A stretch of 41,825 bases of DNA from Clavulina sp. PMI_390 (GCA_015039315.1 WIDE01000184.1:1-41825); one strand, 5' to 3'. Counted from the first letter of the stretch, positions 13,896 through 25,600 are shown. Numbers and translations: made by a program. Notes: generated by a model from the letters alone, not told the origin.

Positions 13896-14824
13896 TCACA
13901 TCGCTCTACCTAATCTAATCATTTCACTCGCAGCTATCTAGAGCTTTTTTTTCTGCTTTTGTTTGGGATCGTGTTACCCCCCTCTCCTCCCCCGCGCATT
14001 GTAATAAAAATGGTCGATCATTATATCCCTTTACTTGTATATTGCCCTGGGAGGATATCTTGTCATCTACCTATGTACGGTGTTTTTTTTCGCTTTCGTC
14101 CCTTACATCTCTCGCGGATGCATGTTATTTCTCGCAATCTTGGGACAGAAATCGTTATTAATGCCAGGCTTTTTCTTACCCTGAAATACCACACGACCCC
14201 GGTCTCATTCGCTTGGAGGATATACCAGTTTCACACACAAGACACTAGATTTCGGCAGGCACACACAACAAAGGATCAGAGGCGGGAGAATTATGGTCGA
14301 TGCCAGATCTATAACAGTGTACACGAGGGGTAAAATGCTTTGATGTAATGTATACACAGGGAGAGGAGAACAGAAAAATGCGAAGAGAGACCAGGGAATC
14401 GGTATTGCTACAAACGACCATTTGCTCCCGTAACAGCAGCCCGGAAGTCCATCCCGGTACCTCACCAACGCATCGTAATATCAACGAGCTAGCCCAGCCA
14501 ACTCGAATGCGTTGAAGAAGGAAGGGAAGTACAGGAGCGCGCGTGTTGTGTGATTGGATGGCGTTCAAAGGTCATACCGATGATGCAGATGAGGAAGGGT
14601 GGGGATGTGCGCGAGGGCCGAGGATGATGGGACATGAGGGCGTTGCATAGGGAGCGTTTGCATGCAGGTGGAAGCATGGGCATGGTCATGCATTTATCGA
14701 GAATGTGGGAATGCGGGATCTGCTAACCCAGGGCATGGGCAGCGTGGTAGAAGGGAGGGAGAGGTGACAGGTGTGATATGAGCGGGATGTGAGATGCGAG
14801 AGAAGATCGATGTTCAGCTCTACT
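13896..14824. other. Convergent 3' region, no gene seen
   Basis: The RasGAP gene (plus) and the small unknown gene (minus) converge here, so the stretch should hold two 3' untranslated regions and terminators. It starts T-rich and C-rich. Open frames of up to about 125 codons on both strands have low-complexity or biased composition and no recognisable motif. Nothing else is supported. Confidence 0.5.
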
Positions 14825-15309
14825 CTAGTAGTAGACGTGCTTCTCGATCGTCTTCTGGGTGTGGATGGGGTGGATGACAGTGCGTGTCCTCCTGATGCGG
14901 GTGACGGTGGGGTACCTATAAAACGTCAAAAAGGAACGTGGGGGAGAAAAAAGTGAGGACACGATCGAATTGTCGAAGAAGCAAAACCACATACCACGCG
15001 TTGTAGTAGTTGTTGGGCTCGAACTGAACCTTCAGGATCAGTCGGCCCTGCGAGATGGAGAAAACACGAGGCACGATGCACACGGTCAGAACGGGGGTGA
15101 TTGTGGGAAAGGGCGCAGAGGAACTCACGAGGTGGTCGACGTATTGGCCGATGACGGTGCCCTCCTTCTGGTAACCAAAGGGCGAAACGGGGACGGAGAC
15201 TTCATCACCGGGCTAGAGAGAGACAAAGGCGACGATGAAGCACGTTGAGTATCTGTTGCGGACATAGACGGGAGCACGTTTAGTGACGTACGATAATGAG
15301 ATCAGCCAT
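14825..15309 (-). CDS. Small unrecognised protein, 81 residues
   Basis: Four exons join in phase: 15292-15309, 15129-15212, 14995-15047 and 14825-14915. The product begins MADLII, continues PGDEVSVPVSPFGYQKEG, and ends in a basic, His/Tyr-rich tail (RIRRTRTVIHP ... EKHVYY). There is no signal peptide or membrane segment. The first part alternates charged and beta-branched residues like a small beta-barrel (PGDEVSVPV, GTVIGQYVDH, GRLILKVQF), and the tail is Arg-rich, which would suit a compact nucleic-acid- or ribosome-associated protein, but that is only inference. All three introns have good GT-AG ends and keep phase, and a consensus TATA box lies about 110 bases upstream, so I regard the gene as real and probably well expressed. 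I do not recognise the family. Confidence 0.72.
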
Positions 15310-15420
15310 GGGGAATAGAGAGAAGCTGGGGCGGTGGTGAGGAGCGAGGGCTTTAGTGCGAGAGGGATTGAGTCGATGTTTCTGAGGGAAAGGGGAAGAA
15401 AGAGCGAACGAAAACTCGAT

Positions 15421-15428
15421 TTTATATA
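15421..15428 (-). promoter_or_regulatory. TATA box of the small unknown gene
   Basis: On the minus strand this reads TATATAAA, about 110 bases upstream of the ATG at 15309. The match is strong and its distance suits a leader of some tens of bases. Confidence 0.55.
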
Positions 15429-15884
15429 CCGAGGGAGCACGACAGAAACGCGAGGCGGGCAGAAGTTTTTGAGGACCTTCCGCTGGGGGTGAGGCGATCA
15501 AACCACGCTGTCGTTGATTGGACAATGGGGGCCAATCGGGTGCCTCGTTGGCGTTGATGACTTTCGCCGCCATTTACTTCTTTTACTCAAGTCATTAGGG
15601 TTTTAGATAGAATTCTCTCGGATCGGGATCCCTCATCGGAGGCGTGCAGCCAGCCGCCAGACATGCCTCGAGGCAGATGCGTGGAGATCAAGCAAGGGAG
15701 GGAATTACATGGATCGCAGTAGCGAGGGTTCTCTGATACATAGATATTTCCTTGGTAACGATCCAACGCTCGCGAAGAACGCTTCCAGGTGGTCAGTAGT
15801 TAGTGGTGGTGGTGGAAGACAGGGCCTTGCGTTGCACACCACCCCATGATCGCCGTGTGACCCTGACAATCACGTGTCACTTGA

Positions 15885-15902
15885 GTCACATTTGTGTCAC
15901 GC
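15885..15902 (+). promoter_or_regulatory. Paired motif GTCAC-N6-GTCACGC, copy 1
   Basis: Two GTCAC copies start 11 bases apart, the second extended to GTCACGC. The same arrangement occurs in both A/B divergent promoters (22174-22191 and 31334-31351). About one helical turn between direct repeats suggests a dimeric or paired transcription-factor site. The factor is unknown. Confidence 0.45.
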
Positions 15903-16383
15903 CAATGGATCTCGCCTCACCTACCACTCCCCTACACGCACTCTCTGTCTGTGGCCCTCAGAGTAATGGGGGTTTCTTTTTCTGACAACTTCTCTTCCCT
16001 TGGGAATAGTAAATACCGTTCTCAGATACTATTCTCAATTTACTGCGCCTAAAAACTTTGGCTGCAATGGAGCAAATTGACCCCACGTTGAGTTGGTTAG
16101 TCCCACGCGGACAACTAATATGCACGCTCCAGATACTGTAACAATTTTCGGGAAATTTACTGAGTAATATCCACCATCACCACACGACTCGACAAACGAT
16201 GTCACGATTCGCCCATCCCATGAATGACGTCTGACATGTTCGAGTTGCGCTGCTGTGACGCAATCTTATCTCGCTCAGTCAGGCTCACCCACCCCCCGCA
16301 CCAACTTACTTTGGGACGCGACTCCGCAAAAGCAATAACTCTGTTCTGATCATAGTGACGCATTATCCGGCCTCCCTCTCGCA

Positions 16384-16390
16384 TATATAA
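16384..16390 (+). promoter_or_regulatory. TATA box of the stress-like gene
   Basis: TATATAA lies 95 bases upstream of the ATG at 16479, followed by a pyrimidine/CA-rich leader, as expected for a strongly expressed fungal gene. Confidence 0.6.
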
Positions 16391-16478
16391 CCAAATCCCT
16401 TGGCTGCAGTTTGCGACTCATTGATCCCTAACCCCCCTTTATCAAACCAACTCCCTTCCACTACAATCTCCACACAAT

Positions 16479-17503
16479 ATGCAGAGCCTCCGTAACAAGA
16501 TGCGCCAGGGTGACGCCGACGGTAACATCAACGTGAGCTTTCCCGCTTGCCGCCCCTAGTCCTTGTGCCCAATACTTACATCGGTCCTCGTACTCGGACG
16601 CGCTCATAGGGCATCCCCCAAGACGGTGGGTTTGGCCACAAGAATCTTGCAAAGTTCGACGACGCTGAGGCTAGTCGCGGCGTACCCCACGCTGCCGATC
16701 CGAACGTCCGATCCACAGACTACGCCACCCAGACCAATACCAACACTAACACCAACATGGGTGGCACTTATGACAACTACGATAACAACGCAATGGGCGG
16801 TGGCGCAGGTCCCCAAGCTGGTGGGATGTACAACGAGCAGCCAGGCTTCAACGATAACGTATGTATTATTAATCCGCAAGTTAAGACAGGCCATTGAGAT
16901 CTGTCATTGTACTTTCATAACATAGACTCACACTCGTCCACCTCGCCAGGAGCAGCCCGGAGTCGGCCCCGCCGGCTCAGGCGGCTTCATCTCCCAGTCG
17001 CACGGCGATCGTCTCGGGCGTGAGGCAGAAATGCGCCGACAGCAGCAGGGAACCCAGTTTGGAGGTAACAATACCAACACGGCCGAGTACGACGCTATGG
17101 GCTTTGACACCCCCGCACCCGCCCCTCCCGCTCGCAATGCGAACACCATGTCCCCTCCTACCGATAACCTCACCAACACTTCTGGAACTGGTACCAACAT
17201 GAACACTTCTGGCGGTGGTGCAGGTCTCGTCCCGCACAACTCGCTTTCGCTCTCTGAGCAGGCAGCCATCAAGGCACGCGAGTCCGAAGCGATGCAGAAG
17301 CAGGCGGTAGAGGTCGGTAAGGCTGAGGAGCTTGAGAAGGCTGCTTTGGCAGCTCGCCAACGTGGTGTGTACAACACGTTACATTTATTCTGACGTTTAA
17401 CTTTATTAACAATGTCCTATCTGCAGCTGTTGATCATGGGGCACATCCTCTGCACGGCCACCCGGGTGGAGTTGAGGCTGCTCGTCGTGGCGGTCAAGCG
17501 TGA
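16479..17503 (+). CDS. Hydrophilic Asn/Thr/Gly-rich protein, stress-protein-like
   Basis: Four exons: 16479-16532, 16610-16858, 16926-17364 (or from 16950) and 17427-17503, giving 272 or 264 residues. The start MQSLRNKMRQGDADGN is followed by a disordered region with TNTNTNTN, GGG and NNT runs, a phrase SGGFISQSHGDRLGRE, and a helical Ala/Glu/Lys-rich end (SLSEQAAIKARESEAMQKQ). It closes with HGHPGGVEAARRGGQA. There are no signal peptide, membrane segments or Cys. The composition resembles late-embryogenesis-abundant or conidiation/stress proteins that stay soluble on drying or heating. That is inference from composition only. Two in-frame acceptors 24 nt apart (AG at 16924-16925 and 16948-16949) would give isoforms differing by eight residues. 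The strong TATA box fits high or inducible expression. Confidence 0.75.
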
Positions 17504-17882
17504 TGATATCTTCGTCAACAACTCGTTACTGCTTTCGTCGTTTTTGCTCCCTGTCAAACTTTACGTGTATGTGTATTCATAGTCAACTACAACGACACTT
17601 TATTCTCTTCATTTGAGTCTCGCTCATCCAATAATAACACTGGATGGAAGGTTGTGGGAGACGGCCGGAGGTTATGGCAATGGCGTGAAGCAAATCGCCA
17701 CGGACGCAGCCAGGCACCTGGCTACTATCGTTGATGTAATTGTCGTGCAGGCTTGGTTGCGGCTGCCGTCGGAACGGTAATATCTTACACGCTAGATGAG
17801 CTTTTTGAGCTCTGTGGTGAGACTAGAGAAGGAAAAACTATCAGCAAGCACCAAGGGATGAGTAAGAGAGGAAGTGGACTTA
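17504..17882. other. Convergent 3' region
   Basis: The stress-like gene (plus) and gene A1 (minus) end towards each other across about 380 bases. I see only 3' untranslated sequence and no further gene. Confidence 0.5.
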
Positions 17883-20800
17883 CTAGTCAATAACAGCCTG
17901 CATGAATTTTGTTGGATCGCCAACTTCGAACTCTACCACGAAAGAAATCTCTTTGCCGTTGAGGATTGCTACAACGGCGGCTCTGAACTTCAACATTACA
18001 TCTCCTGCACCGATCTCCGCGTCAAACACAATACTCTTGATATCAAGTAGCGACAGGATCTTCATCATGACACCATCCGCGAACCGGAGAGCCGCCTGAC
18101 TGATGCCGTTACCCAATGTGATGACTGAAACGGAAAGCTGTGCAACGGCCTTTGAGATGTCCTGTATCAGCCCCAGAAGTACGTCGAGGATATCGCCAAT
18201 AACATTGGCGGCGGCGTCGCGCAAGTCCTCAATAATGTCGTCAAGAGAGCTGTTTGCTTCCTCGCGGCGAAGGTTGTTGCGCACATCATCAGCCATAGGG
18301 CGCAGATATTGATGGGCTTCCGTGGGGAGGAGGCTCATCACTAATTCCACAGCCTCCATTTGGGTATGAAGAAACTTTAGCTGAGTTGTTTTGACCGCGT
18401 CGCGCAAGTCTGGGCTGACGTTCGTGGCAATAGCAGTAGTGGTACCCCAAATAAATCCGATGGCCTTCCCCACGAAAGGGGTGTCTCGCAGTTCGGCGAT
18501 GGGGCTTGTTTTCAGTGAATAATTGAGTAATTCCCATCCGTCTTTGGCATCGTGGTATGCACGAAAGCCTTCGCGGACTCGGTCAGGGGCATCGGGTGGC
18601 ATGTCTTTGGGATTGAGTCGAATATGAGTTTCAATGAGAGCACTCAACGTCTCAAGGAACTTGTTGCGTTTTCCCTCGTCTCCCGATTTCCAGTCGTTGG
18701 TGCGGTCTCGGAGCTCATCAAGAGCACCCGAGAATTCGCGCTGGGTATCAGCAACCCATTTCTTTGCCGAGTCGGCTTTAGCCTGTAGCTCCTCTGCACA
18801 CTTTTGCAGGCCTTTATGGATCGAGCCGCGCATATGAGACAGTAGGTGCTGCTCAAAGTCCGCATGGAGCGAGTAACGTTGATTAGAAATGTCGCAACTG
18901 GACGGGTTGAGGGGTTGAAGGGTCCGGGCGACCACATTGATGACAAGAGAATCGCCAAACATGGCAAGGCTGAAAGTGAAATCAAAGTAGAGGTGAGGCA
19001 GCAGAGAGATCGTAGAGTGAATCTTCGCTTCCAACACATTTCCCAAGGATATGGCCCCATCAATATGTCCGAATTGCCTGTTCTTGAAAATCTCGAGTTG
19101 GAATACAGCGTGGGTCGTGGTTCCTCCGCTGCCTGATACTCGCAGAGGGCCGATTGAGAATGGTTCCATGCTACCCTTAATCATGAACCCAGAGTCACTG
19201 AGCTCAAAGTGGGCTTCGACGTTCTTGCCGAACAGAAACATATTGGCACTTGAGAGGACAGAATAATCAGGACGAGCATGGTGAATTGTAGGATTGGCCG
19301 TACCGGAACGAGATCCCTCTCGAGTACGCCTGCCCATTTATTCGCAAATCTTTGGGGCATATGTAAAGGTCCGCAACCGCAATGAAGAAGACATCAGGAG
19401 GCTAGATAGGAGGTTTAGCTGGAAAATCCATAAAAAGGAGGAACAACAAACCTCAGGGAGTTCCACTTGTAGAAGAGAGTTTGCTATTCCAGCAATCTTC
19501 TTCGGCCCAATATTCTCGATATGCATACTCAGAAAGAATTCTGAATTGCATTTCCTCGTTAACAAGTGTATATATTATATCATAGGAATTAGACTCACCA
19601 TCTGGAGTAGCACCTTTCCCCAATGTCACGCGGATGTCAGAGTCATTGATTTTTATTCTACCACCGACGATGATGGCAGAGGGAGCTCCATGGAGAAGCT
19701 TGAATGAGACAAATGCATCTCCCACTTGCAATTGAGGGCTAATGTCAAACGGGTTTACCCACAATCCATTCATCGATGCTGATAATTCGATATCCCCGGT
19801 CGAAGGATGGACTTCTCCTGCGAGGGTAAAACTGAGAGGCTCTTGGTCTTGAAGCATGAGTTTGAACCCACAACGTGCTCGGATAGCTGGCGAGCTACCT
19901 AGTACAAGGTCAAATGTGAGGGGATCACAAGTAAAATCCCCTCCGAGGTTGATGGCCAGGTCATCAGATTGAATACTGACGGCAAATTCGCCACCTTTGG
20001 ACCAGCGGGCATATAGCTTGAGGTTGGGAGATACCCCTTGGGGAGTGAACGGCTCCAGGACATCGAGGTGCCCGATTTGTGCGCAGATATAGAGTCCTTC
20101 ACTCACAGATAAGTAAGAGATGCGCACGTCGTGAAGCATGAATATGTGTACCTTTACGGAGTTCATACGGTGTCTCCATCCCCTTCGGTAAAACAGCCTT
20201 GTCCTGAGAAGCGTATACGAGTGCGGCGTTGTCAAGCGTTATGTCGCCAAATGCAGTGCCTTCGAGAGGAGATATGAGGCGACCAAACCGAAGGCTCGCT
20301 TTAGGATCTTCGGGGATAAAACTCCCACAAATTGTGAAATTGTATGTTTCTGTTTTGTCTGACGGCGGATAGACATGGACGAAAACATGGAAGTTGAAGT
20401 TTTCCCAACGCAGGGTGCCGGAGATGATGAGGTCTGCCGCGGGTTTGCCGTTGAAATAGAAGCACTCCAATGCAAGTTTGGGGTTCGAAATGGTGAAGCT
20501 GCCAATGTGAAGGGCATCGCCAGCTATCTCTCCGCCTACACGAATACCGGTCATTTCAAGTGCAATGGTCCCGCTCGTCACATAATAATCCCCGATCAAT
20601 AGATGGCTGACGGTCAGACTGAGACCCGCATTAGAGATGATAAGGACTCCACGTTGTAACTCGAAATCGAAGGCTGGGCGGGGAGGCTTCTCCTTGCTCG
20701 AAGCAAAAAGCGCGGAATATAAAATTTCGATGTCATCCCATGCGAGGTTTTCGATATCAGCCTCTAGGGAGAAATCTCCGCCCGGCGAGAATGCACCCTC

Positions 20801-21785
20801 AAGTGCGAGCTTGGTGTTACCAAACGTGAACAATGCGTCGATCTCGAATATTTGCGTCGAGAGTGGCTGATCGAGCTCGATCATGGCACTAAATTGGACT
20901 TCGTTGAGCTGGAAAGGAGCGTTTGTCCGTCAAGACTATGCAGGATACACTGATCGCTCAAGGTACATACGGTGACACCGACAAGACCGAATGCGTCCCG
21001 CCATTCTAGATGTGCTGTTGTGGAAAGCTGGACAGATGAAGAGGTTTTCTCCATGGAGAACTCGACATCGACAGAGTGATCTGCCCTCGGAAGACAGATG
21101 CTCATTGTACCGTAAACTCCAAATCCTACATTCATCTTGAGCCCGTCGACTGTGCCACGAGCAGATATCGCCGATGTTTCGAATGCGAACAGTTTCACAC
21201 CAATAGATGTAAGCTTGAATTTGTCGCCAACATTGATATCGGAAAGGTTGCCCTCGAGGGTGAAACTTGAGATTCGAGGTCGCTGGGACCACGTTGCAAT
21301 ATAGCCAAGTCCACAATACAGCTCTATTCGAGGATTCTTGCACCCTAGGACATTGGATACTAGATTGTGGAGGTCTCCAGACGTCTTATCGATAGTAAGG
21401 ACCCCGTTGAAGTGAAGCCCCACACCAGGTCCACCTTGAATGACAAAATTCTGATATAATGAGTGAGTGTGTGTTTCCATAGGGAGAATATAAGCCTATG
21501 CACCTGACGAGTGAGAACTACATCTTCAAGTACTAGCTGATTAAATGGGGTTCCCTCGAGCTCGGAGATGAGAATGGAAAGGCGAAGGGATTTTTTGAGG
21601 ACAACAATATCAAAGATGAGAGGCTCATTATGAGCAACAGCAAAACTACTCGTCAATAATTTGCAGGTTAGAATGTTGGCTTGTAGTTCATGAACACCGA
21701 AGAGGGCGAGATCGAAGGTTTGCCCTACAGTGTCCTCAGGAGCTACTTTAGCAGTCGGCGAGGACTGAGGGGCGAGCTCAAGCAT
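17883..21785 (-). CDS. Gene A1: large beta-rich protein with helical C-terminal region, unknown function
   Basis: Seven exons join in phase: 21504-21785, 20971-21450, 20152-20908, 19599-20096, 19452-19540, 19304-19401 and 17883-19248, giving 1,189 residues. The first 870 or so are a chain of short amphipathic beta-strand phrases of repeating style (for example FTLEGNLSDINVGDKFKLTS, KLALEGAFSPGGDFSLEADI, FTLAGEVHPSTGDIELSA, SFTISNPKLALECFYF), suggesting an elongated stacked-beta structure. Near residue 763 is FSIGPLRVSGSGG, conserved in A2. From about 870 to 1,100 the protein is helical and charged (QAKADSAKKWVADTQREF), then more hydrophobic (VIGDILDVLLGLIQDISKAV), then closes with a beta segment. 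There is no signal peptide, so it is probably cytosolic. The ATG at 21785 matches the A2 start; an upstream in-frame ATG at 21920 has no A2 counterpart. I do not recognise the family. Its divergent partner is B1. Confidence 0.85.
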
Positions 21786-22173
21786 TATCTGGGAACTGCC
21801 ACCGATTCTGCCTGATGTTGAGTGTAGATGTGGAAGCAACGGGGATGGGGTCTGATGGGGGGTTATTGAAGACTCAGAGGTATTTTGATTCCGCCCCCAG
21901 GTTATTACATTAGTCGACACAGATGGAGATTAGCACACGCTCGGCGCGGAAGCTCCTTCATTCGTCCTCCACGAGTTGGTTCGACTGTTTGCGTGCAAAT
22001 CTCCATACGACACTGCCGCTGGATAAATTCAAGGTCCCTCATCTCGAGAGAAGCCACGACTCAAAGGAAGGAACAGATAATTCGAAGATAAGAGAAACTC
22101 AAGTAAATGTTGAGAGAACGAGGCACGGACCGACAAGAGTGCCTTGAGCCATGCCCTGAGCTTCCCATAGGCA

Positions 22174-22191
22174 GTCACACACCAGTCACGC
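22174..22191 (+). promoter_or_regulatory. Paired motif GTCAC-N6-GTCACGC, copy 2
   Basis: Two GTCAC copies start 11 bases apart (22174 and 22185), the second extended to GTCACGC, between A1 and B1. The form and spacing match the copies at 15885 and 31334. Confidence 0.5.
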
Positions 22192-22227
22192 CCAAGCCTT
22201 GCTTCCGCCGATAGTTGCTGTTGTGGA

Positions 22228-22264
22228 CCTTGGCAGCTGCGACACTGTTAGTCTAACCGAATGG
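22228..22264 (+). promoter_or_regulatory. Conserved block CCTTGGCA ... ACCGAATGG in A1/B1 promoter
   Basis: CCTTGGCA starts 43 bases after the second GTCAC; in A2/B2 the distance is 42. ACCGAATGG follows 28 bases later here and 19 later in A2/B2. Conservation inside otherwise diverged intergenic DNA suggests regulatory function. Confidence 0.45.
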
Positions 22265-22681
22265 CCACTATCTTTGTCATGAGTGCTTGTGCTCCATCTC
22301 CTTAGTCGTGCTGCTCGACTATGTTTGTCATAACCTGGACCACGCCATCACAGTCACAGAGGCATTCAGGTTGAGGCACCCGAACACTCGCAGTGCTCAT
22401 TGACAGCACGCAAATGCATGAAGCCACATGTTGTGGGACCATCTGTCCACCATATGAAATGCTTTCACAAAAAACTCTGGCTTGCACCCCGCCCTGTGCA
22501 CATGCTCGCAAGCGTAACTCCCTTGGTCCATCGCGCGCATGGTGTAGTAGGTGTTCTGAATTAGCTCCTAATGTGCCCCTTCCACTAGGCACCAACGCCG
22601 AGCACATATATGTAGAGGCGGCTAGAGACATAACATTTGCGACACCTACACCCTAGCCATTTGTCCAGAACTAGCGACACC

Positions 22682-25600
22682 ATGGCCGATAGTGATGAAG
22701 GGGACAAGAATGTTACTCCTGACAAGAAACCATCTGACCTCAATGATATCACTCCTAGCAAAGGTCTTTCTGATGTCGGGGATATTGCTCCTACAATACA
22801 GCTGTCTTTCCCCCACACTGAGCATCCTAGGCCGGGGAAAACGCCTGGCAAATTAGATGACCGTGCGTGTCACCATCTCTCGCTGAGCCCAACTAAATTT
22901 GCTTGATTCCTATCGAACTCATAGTCTCAACCTATGAGCACCTTGAAAAAAAGCAGTAAGCATGAACCTCTCAATCTTTGAGACAGTTCTGTAGATCCCT
23001 GACGTCGTGTCTATCAATCAAAACAGATGTGCAACCCCAAGGTGATCCACCAGAGTCACAAGCACTCCTCATTTTTGCTCAGATTTGTCTCTAGCAAAGA
23101 TTTCCCGGTCAAGACGACTCTGTAAGATCTCTGGTCTCTACTACTGCTCGCCACAAAGTACTCATCAACCCGACTCCTGTTAGTCAGATGCAAGCCCAGA
23201 ACCTTTTTTCGCTCCGTAAGAAGCCCCTTATTTCTGTTCTCTATCAAGCTGCCTTCAGCTACGTGATTATAACAGAAAGCAACCATGGTTATCACGACGA
23301 TATCCTCAGAGGCCTCGATTCAATCTGTGGGCCCTCTCCCGTACGGCCTATGCAATCGTTAGCTCACTTAACCTTGACTGGTCAGTTCAAAACCAGCCCC
23401 TGGATACGCAAGAAGAAGGTCAGTGCTAGTTACGACCCTGGGGCATTGTGGTAGAGCATTCACTAATACGACTACTGCCGTAGATGGAGCGGATCAGCCT
23501 CGGAACAAAAGTGAGCTCTATCCTATTCACTACCCACATTGCCCCCTTACCCCCTCCTTCCTAAATGTTCATGATCCGTAAACCTGCTCTGAAGACGACA
23601 AGTTGCCCCAATACGGCGGAGATGGTTAGTACGGCCATATCAGAGGCTTTTTTTTTTTTTTTTTCCCTAAATCAACCACCGCCTGCTTGTAGAAAAGGAA
23701 GGTGACGAAGGTGATGGAGAGGGTGCAGATGTGGAGGCTCCACACCAAGGTTTGTGATTGTATCACTCGCTTACAACCGCCTACTGAATCAATATTTAGA
23801 TTTTGAACCTCTTGACGAAACCAAGTTTGTTGAGGTGCCTGCTCGGTTCGCCGAGCACCGACGATCTCTGGGAGAATACGCGGAGCCTCATCGTCGTATC
23901 TCCAGTTATGGAGAGAAAGTAGACCGATATCCTTTTCATTTCATCCTGTACGTCAGAAAGTCTGGCTCGTTGGACTCTGACGTGTATGTGCGTGTCAACG
24001 ACAACCACTACATGAAGCTGGATGACCTAGTGAACTGTTTGATGGCCGATGGAGATACCGGCCAGGAGATGGATGATAATCTACTGAAGACTTATAGGCG
24101 GGAATGGGCTTCTCAGGATGATAAGGAAACAGAAAACATAAGTCTCAGCATCTTCTTTCATTTTTTTGTCTCTAACTCTCGTATTATTCTTCCAGGATTC
24201 GAAGACGACGCATGTGCCTGAGGCAACGGCGACGCAAACAAATGATCCCGAAGTCGTAAGTTCCATTCAAGGCTAGAGCCATACGACCTTCTGATGCGTG
24301 GTTGCATATTCAGAATTCGAAATCAGGACCCGATTTCTACGATGATTCAGGGAAGTTATCGACGGTCGAGCAGTCCGCAAAAAAGTCCCGAGTCAGGACA
24401 GCCCCTCCCCCAGAATACAACCCCAGTGATCAATACACGCTCCAGGAGCTCTGTAAGTGTTACATTCACTAGTCAACCCACTACGGGCTGACAGTGATGC
24501 AGTGGAAGAACGTAAAAGAATCTATCGAGCAGTAGTAGAAGCGCACAATGCTACATCGGAAGGAATCCGAGCACTGGCGCAGTTTCAGATCTACCTGGGT
24601 TAGTCACTCTTTGGTCGACCTTATTCTCGTTTCTCACTATGCTTCTTGGATAGGCATGGCTGAGTATGCCTGTCGCCCCCTCAGGATACAATATGAGCCT
24701 ACTCTACGATTTTGGGATTCAAACCTGAGTCAGGGCAACAATCCATCTGTGAACCTTCCACTTCGGTTCGAGGCCTCGTCATACATCTCCAAGACCGCTC
24801 TAGCTGCGCTCCTCCATATGGCGCTCATACAAAGCAAACTCGGGTCTAACGCTAGCATTGAGGTCGTAGACAAAGATCAGGGAGAGATCTCAAAGGGAAA
24901 TAGCGTCAAATGGTTCCTGATTGGCTCCCATCTTCTCAACTTCTACCGCACGTATACAACAGAGGAGGGCTTGGAGATCCTTCGAAGCTTTGGCCAACAG
25001 GGAGAAGTGCGCCGTTTTCCGAGTCCTAAAAATATCAGCAGCGTTGCAGAGTTGCTCAAAATCTCTCATTCGGGTGATCACAAGACGGGCCAGGACACTC
25101 ACACAGAAATTACGGTCAAATCCCTGAATTCTGTCCTCAGGAAAAAACGAAAGACCAGCCAGCTGCAGCTTGCGTCTATTAGCGCTACCGTTGTAGGTCC
25201 CGTAGTGCTAATGTCCGGCGAGTAACCATAACTTACTCAACACTTCCCAGTTAGCCCAGAGGTTCGAATGGCCAGCAAATTCCAAGCCATCCTTCACTCC
25301 GGCATCCAAGGAGGCATCAGATTCGGAGGAGCACAAGACGAATGATGAGGAAAGTGAGAACAACGCCAAGCGCCTGCCGAAGAAACCCCAGTTGGGCTGG
25401 AGCAATCAGGCTGAGGTAAGTTCCGACCGTCAAAAGCCCTAGCACTGTTCCTCATTGATTGTAATTGACTACCCAGTGGCTTCATCGATCAGCTCACTCG
25501 TACGGGGATTTTCAAACCAGACACAACGAAGGCTTTGGCACCAAGGTAAATCCGCAGCAGAAGGGAAACATCTTTTTCGGAACCAAGCAAGCGAACACAT

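Larger units (their letters stand above)
15310..16478. promoter_or_regulatory. Divergent promoter region, rich in GTCAC motifs
   Basis: About 1.17 kb separates two divergent genes. No coding frame is supported. A dense cluster at 15857-15906 has one GTCAC on the minus strand (15857-15861), three on the plus strand (15876, 15885, 15896), an E-box CACGTG (15871-15876) and a CCAAT box (15902-15906). Further GTCAC or GTGAC copies occur around 16200-16360. Runs of C followed by TTT (about 16429-16440) contain CCCCT, the yeast stress-response core, which would fit the stress-like downstream gene, but the element is short. Confidence 0.5.
21786..22681. promoter_or_regulatory. Shared divergent promoter of A1 and B1
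   Basis: About 900 bases separate the A1 and B1 starts. Blocks shared with the A2/B2 intergenic region are GTCAC-N6-GTCACGC (22174-22191), CCTTGGCA (22228-22235) and ACCGAATGG (22256-22264), in the same order. A CATATATG at about 22604-22611 lies some 75 bases before the B1 ATG and may serve as a TATA element. Open frames inside show no family features. Confidence 0.5.

Noticed and set aside
13959..14333. 124-codon plus-strand frame after the RasGAP gene
   Set aside because: No family resemblance; low-complexity T/C-rich start; fits the 3' untranslated region of the RasGAP gene.
17883..21785. A proteins as insecticidal or pore-forming toxins because of beta-rich arrays and hydrophobic helices
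   Set aside because: No signature of a known toxin family is visible and there is no secretion signal; evidence is too weak to call.
22393..22656. Cys-rich 87-codon frame in the A1/B1 promoter
   Set aside because: No counterpart in the A2/B2 intergenic region, and it lies over the likely B1 promoter.
23648..23664. Run of T bases in a B1 intron, considered as a terminator or retroelement tail
   Set aside because: It is a pyrimidine tract just upstream of a used acceptor, with no target-site duplication.
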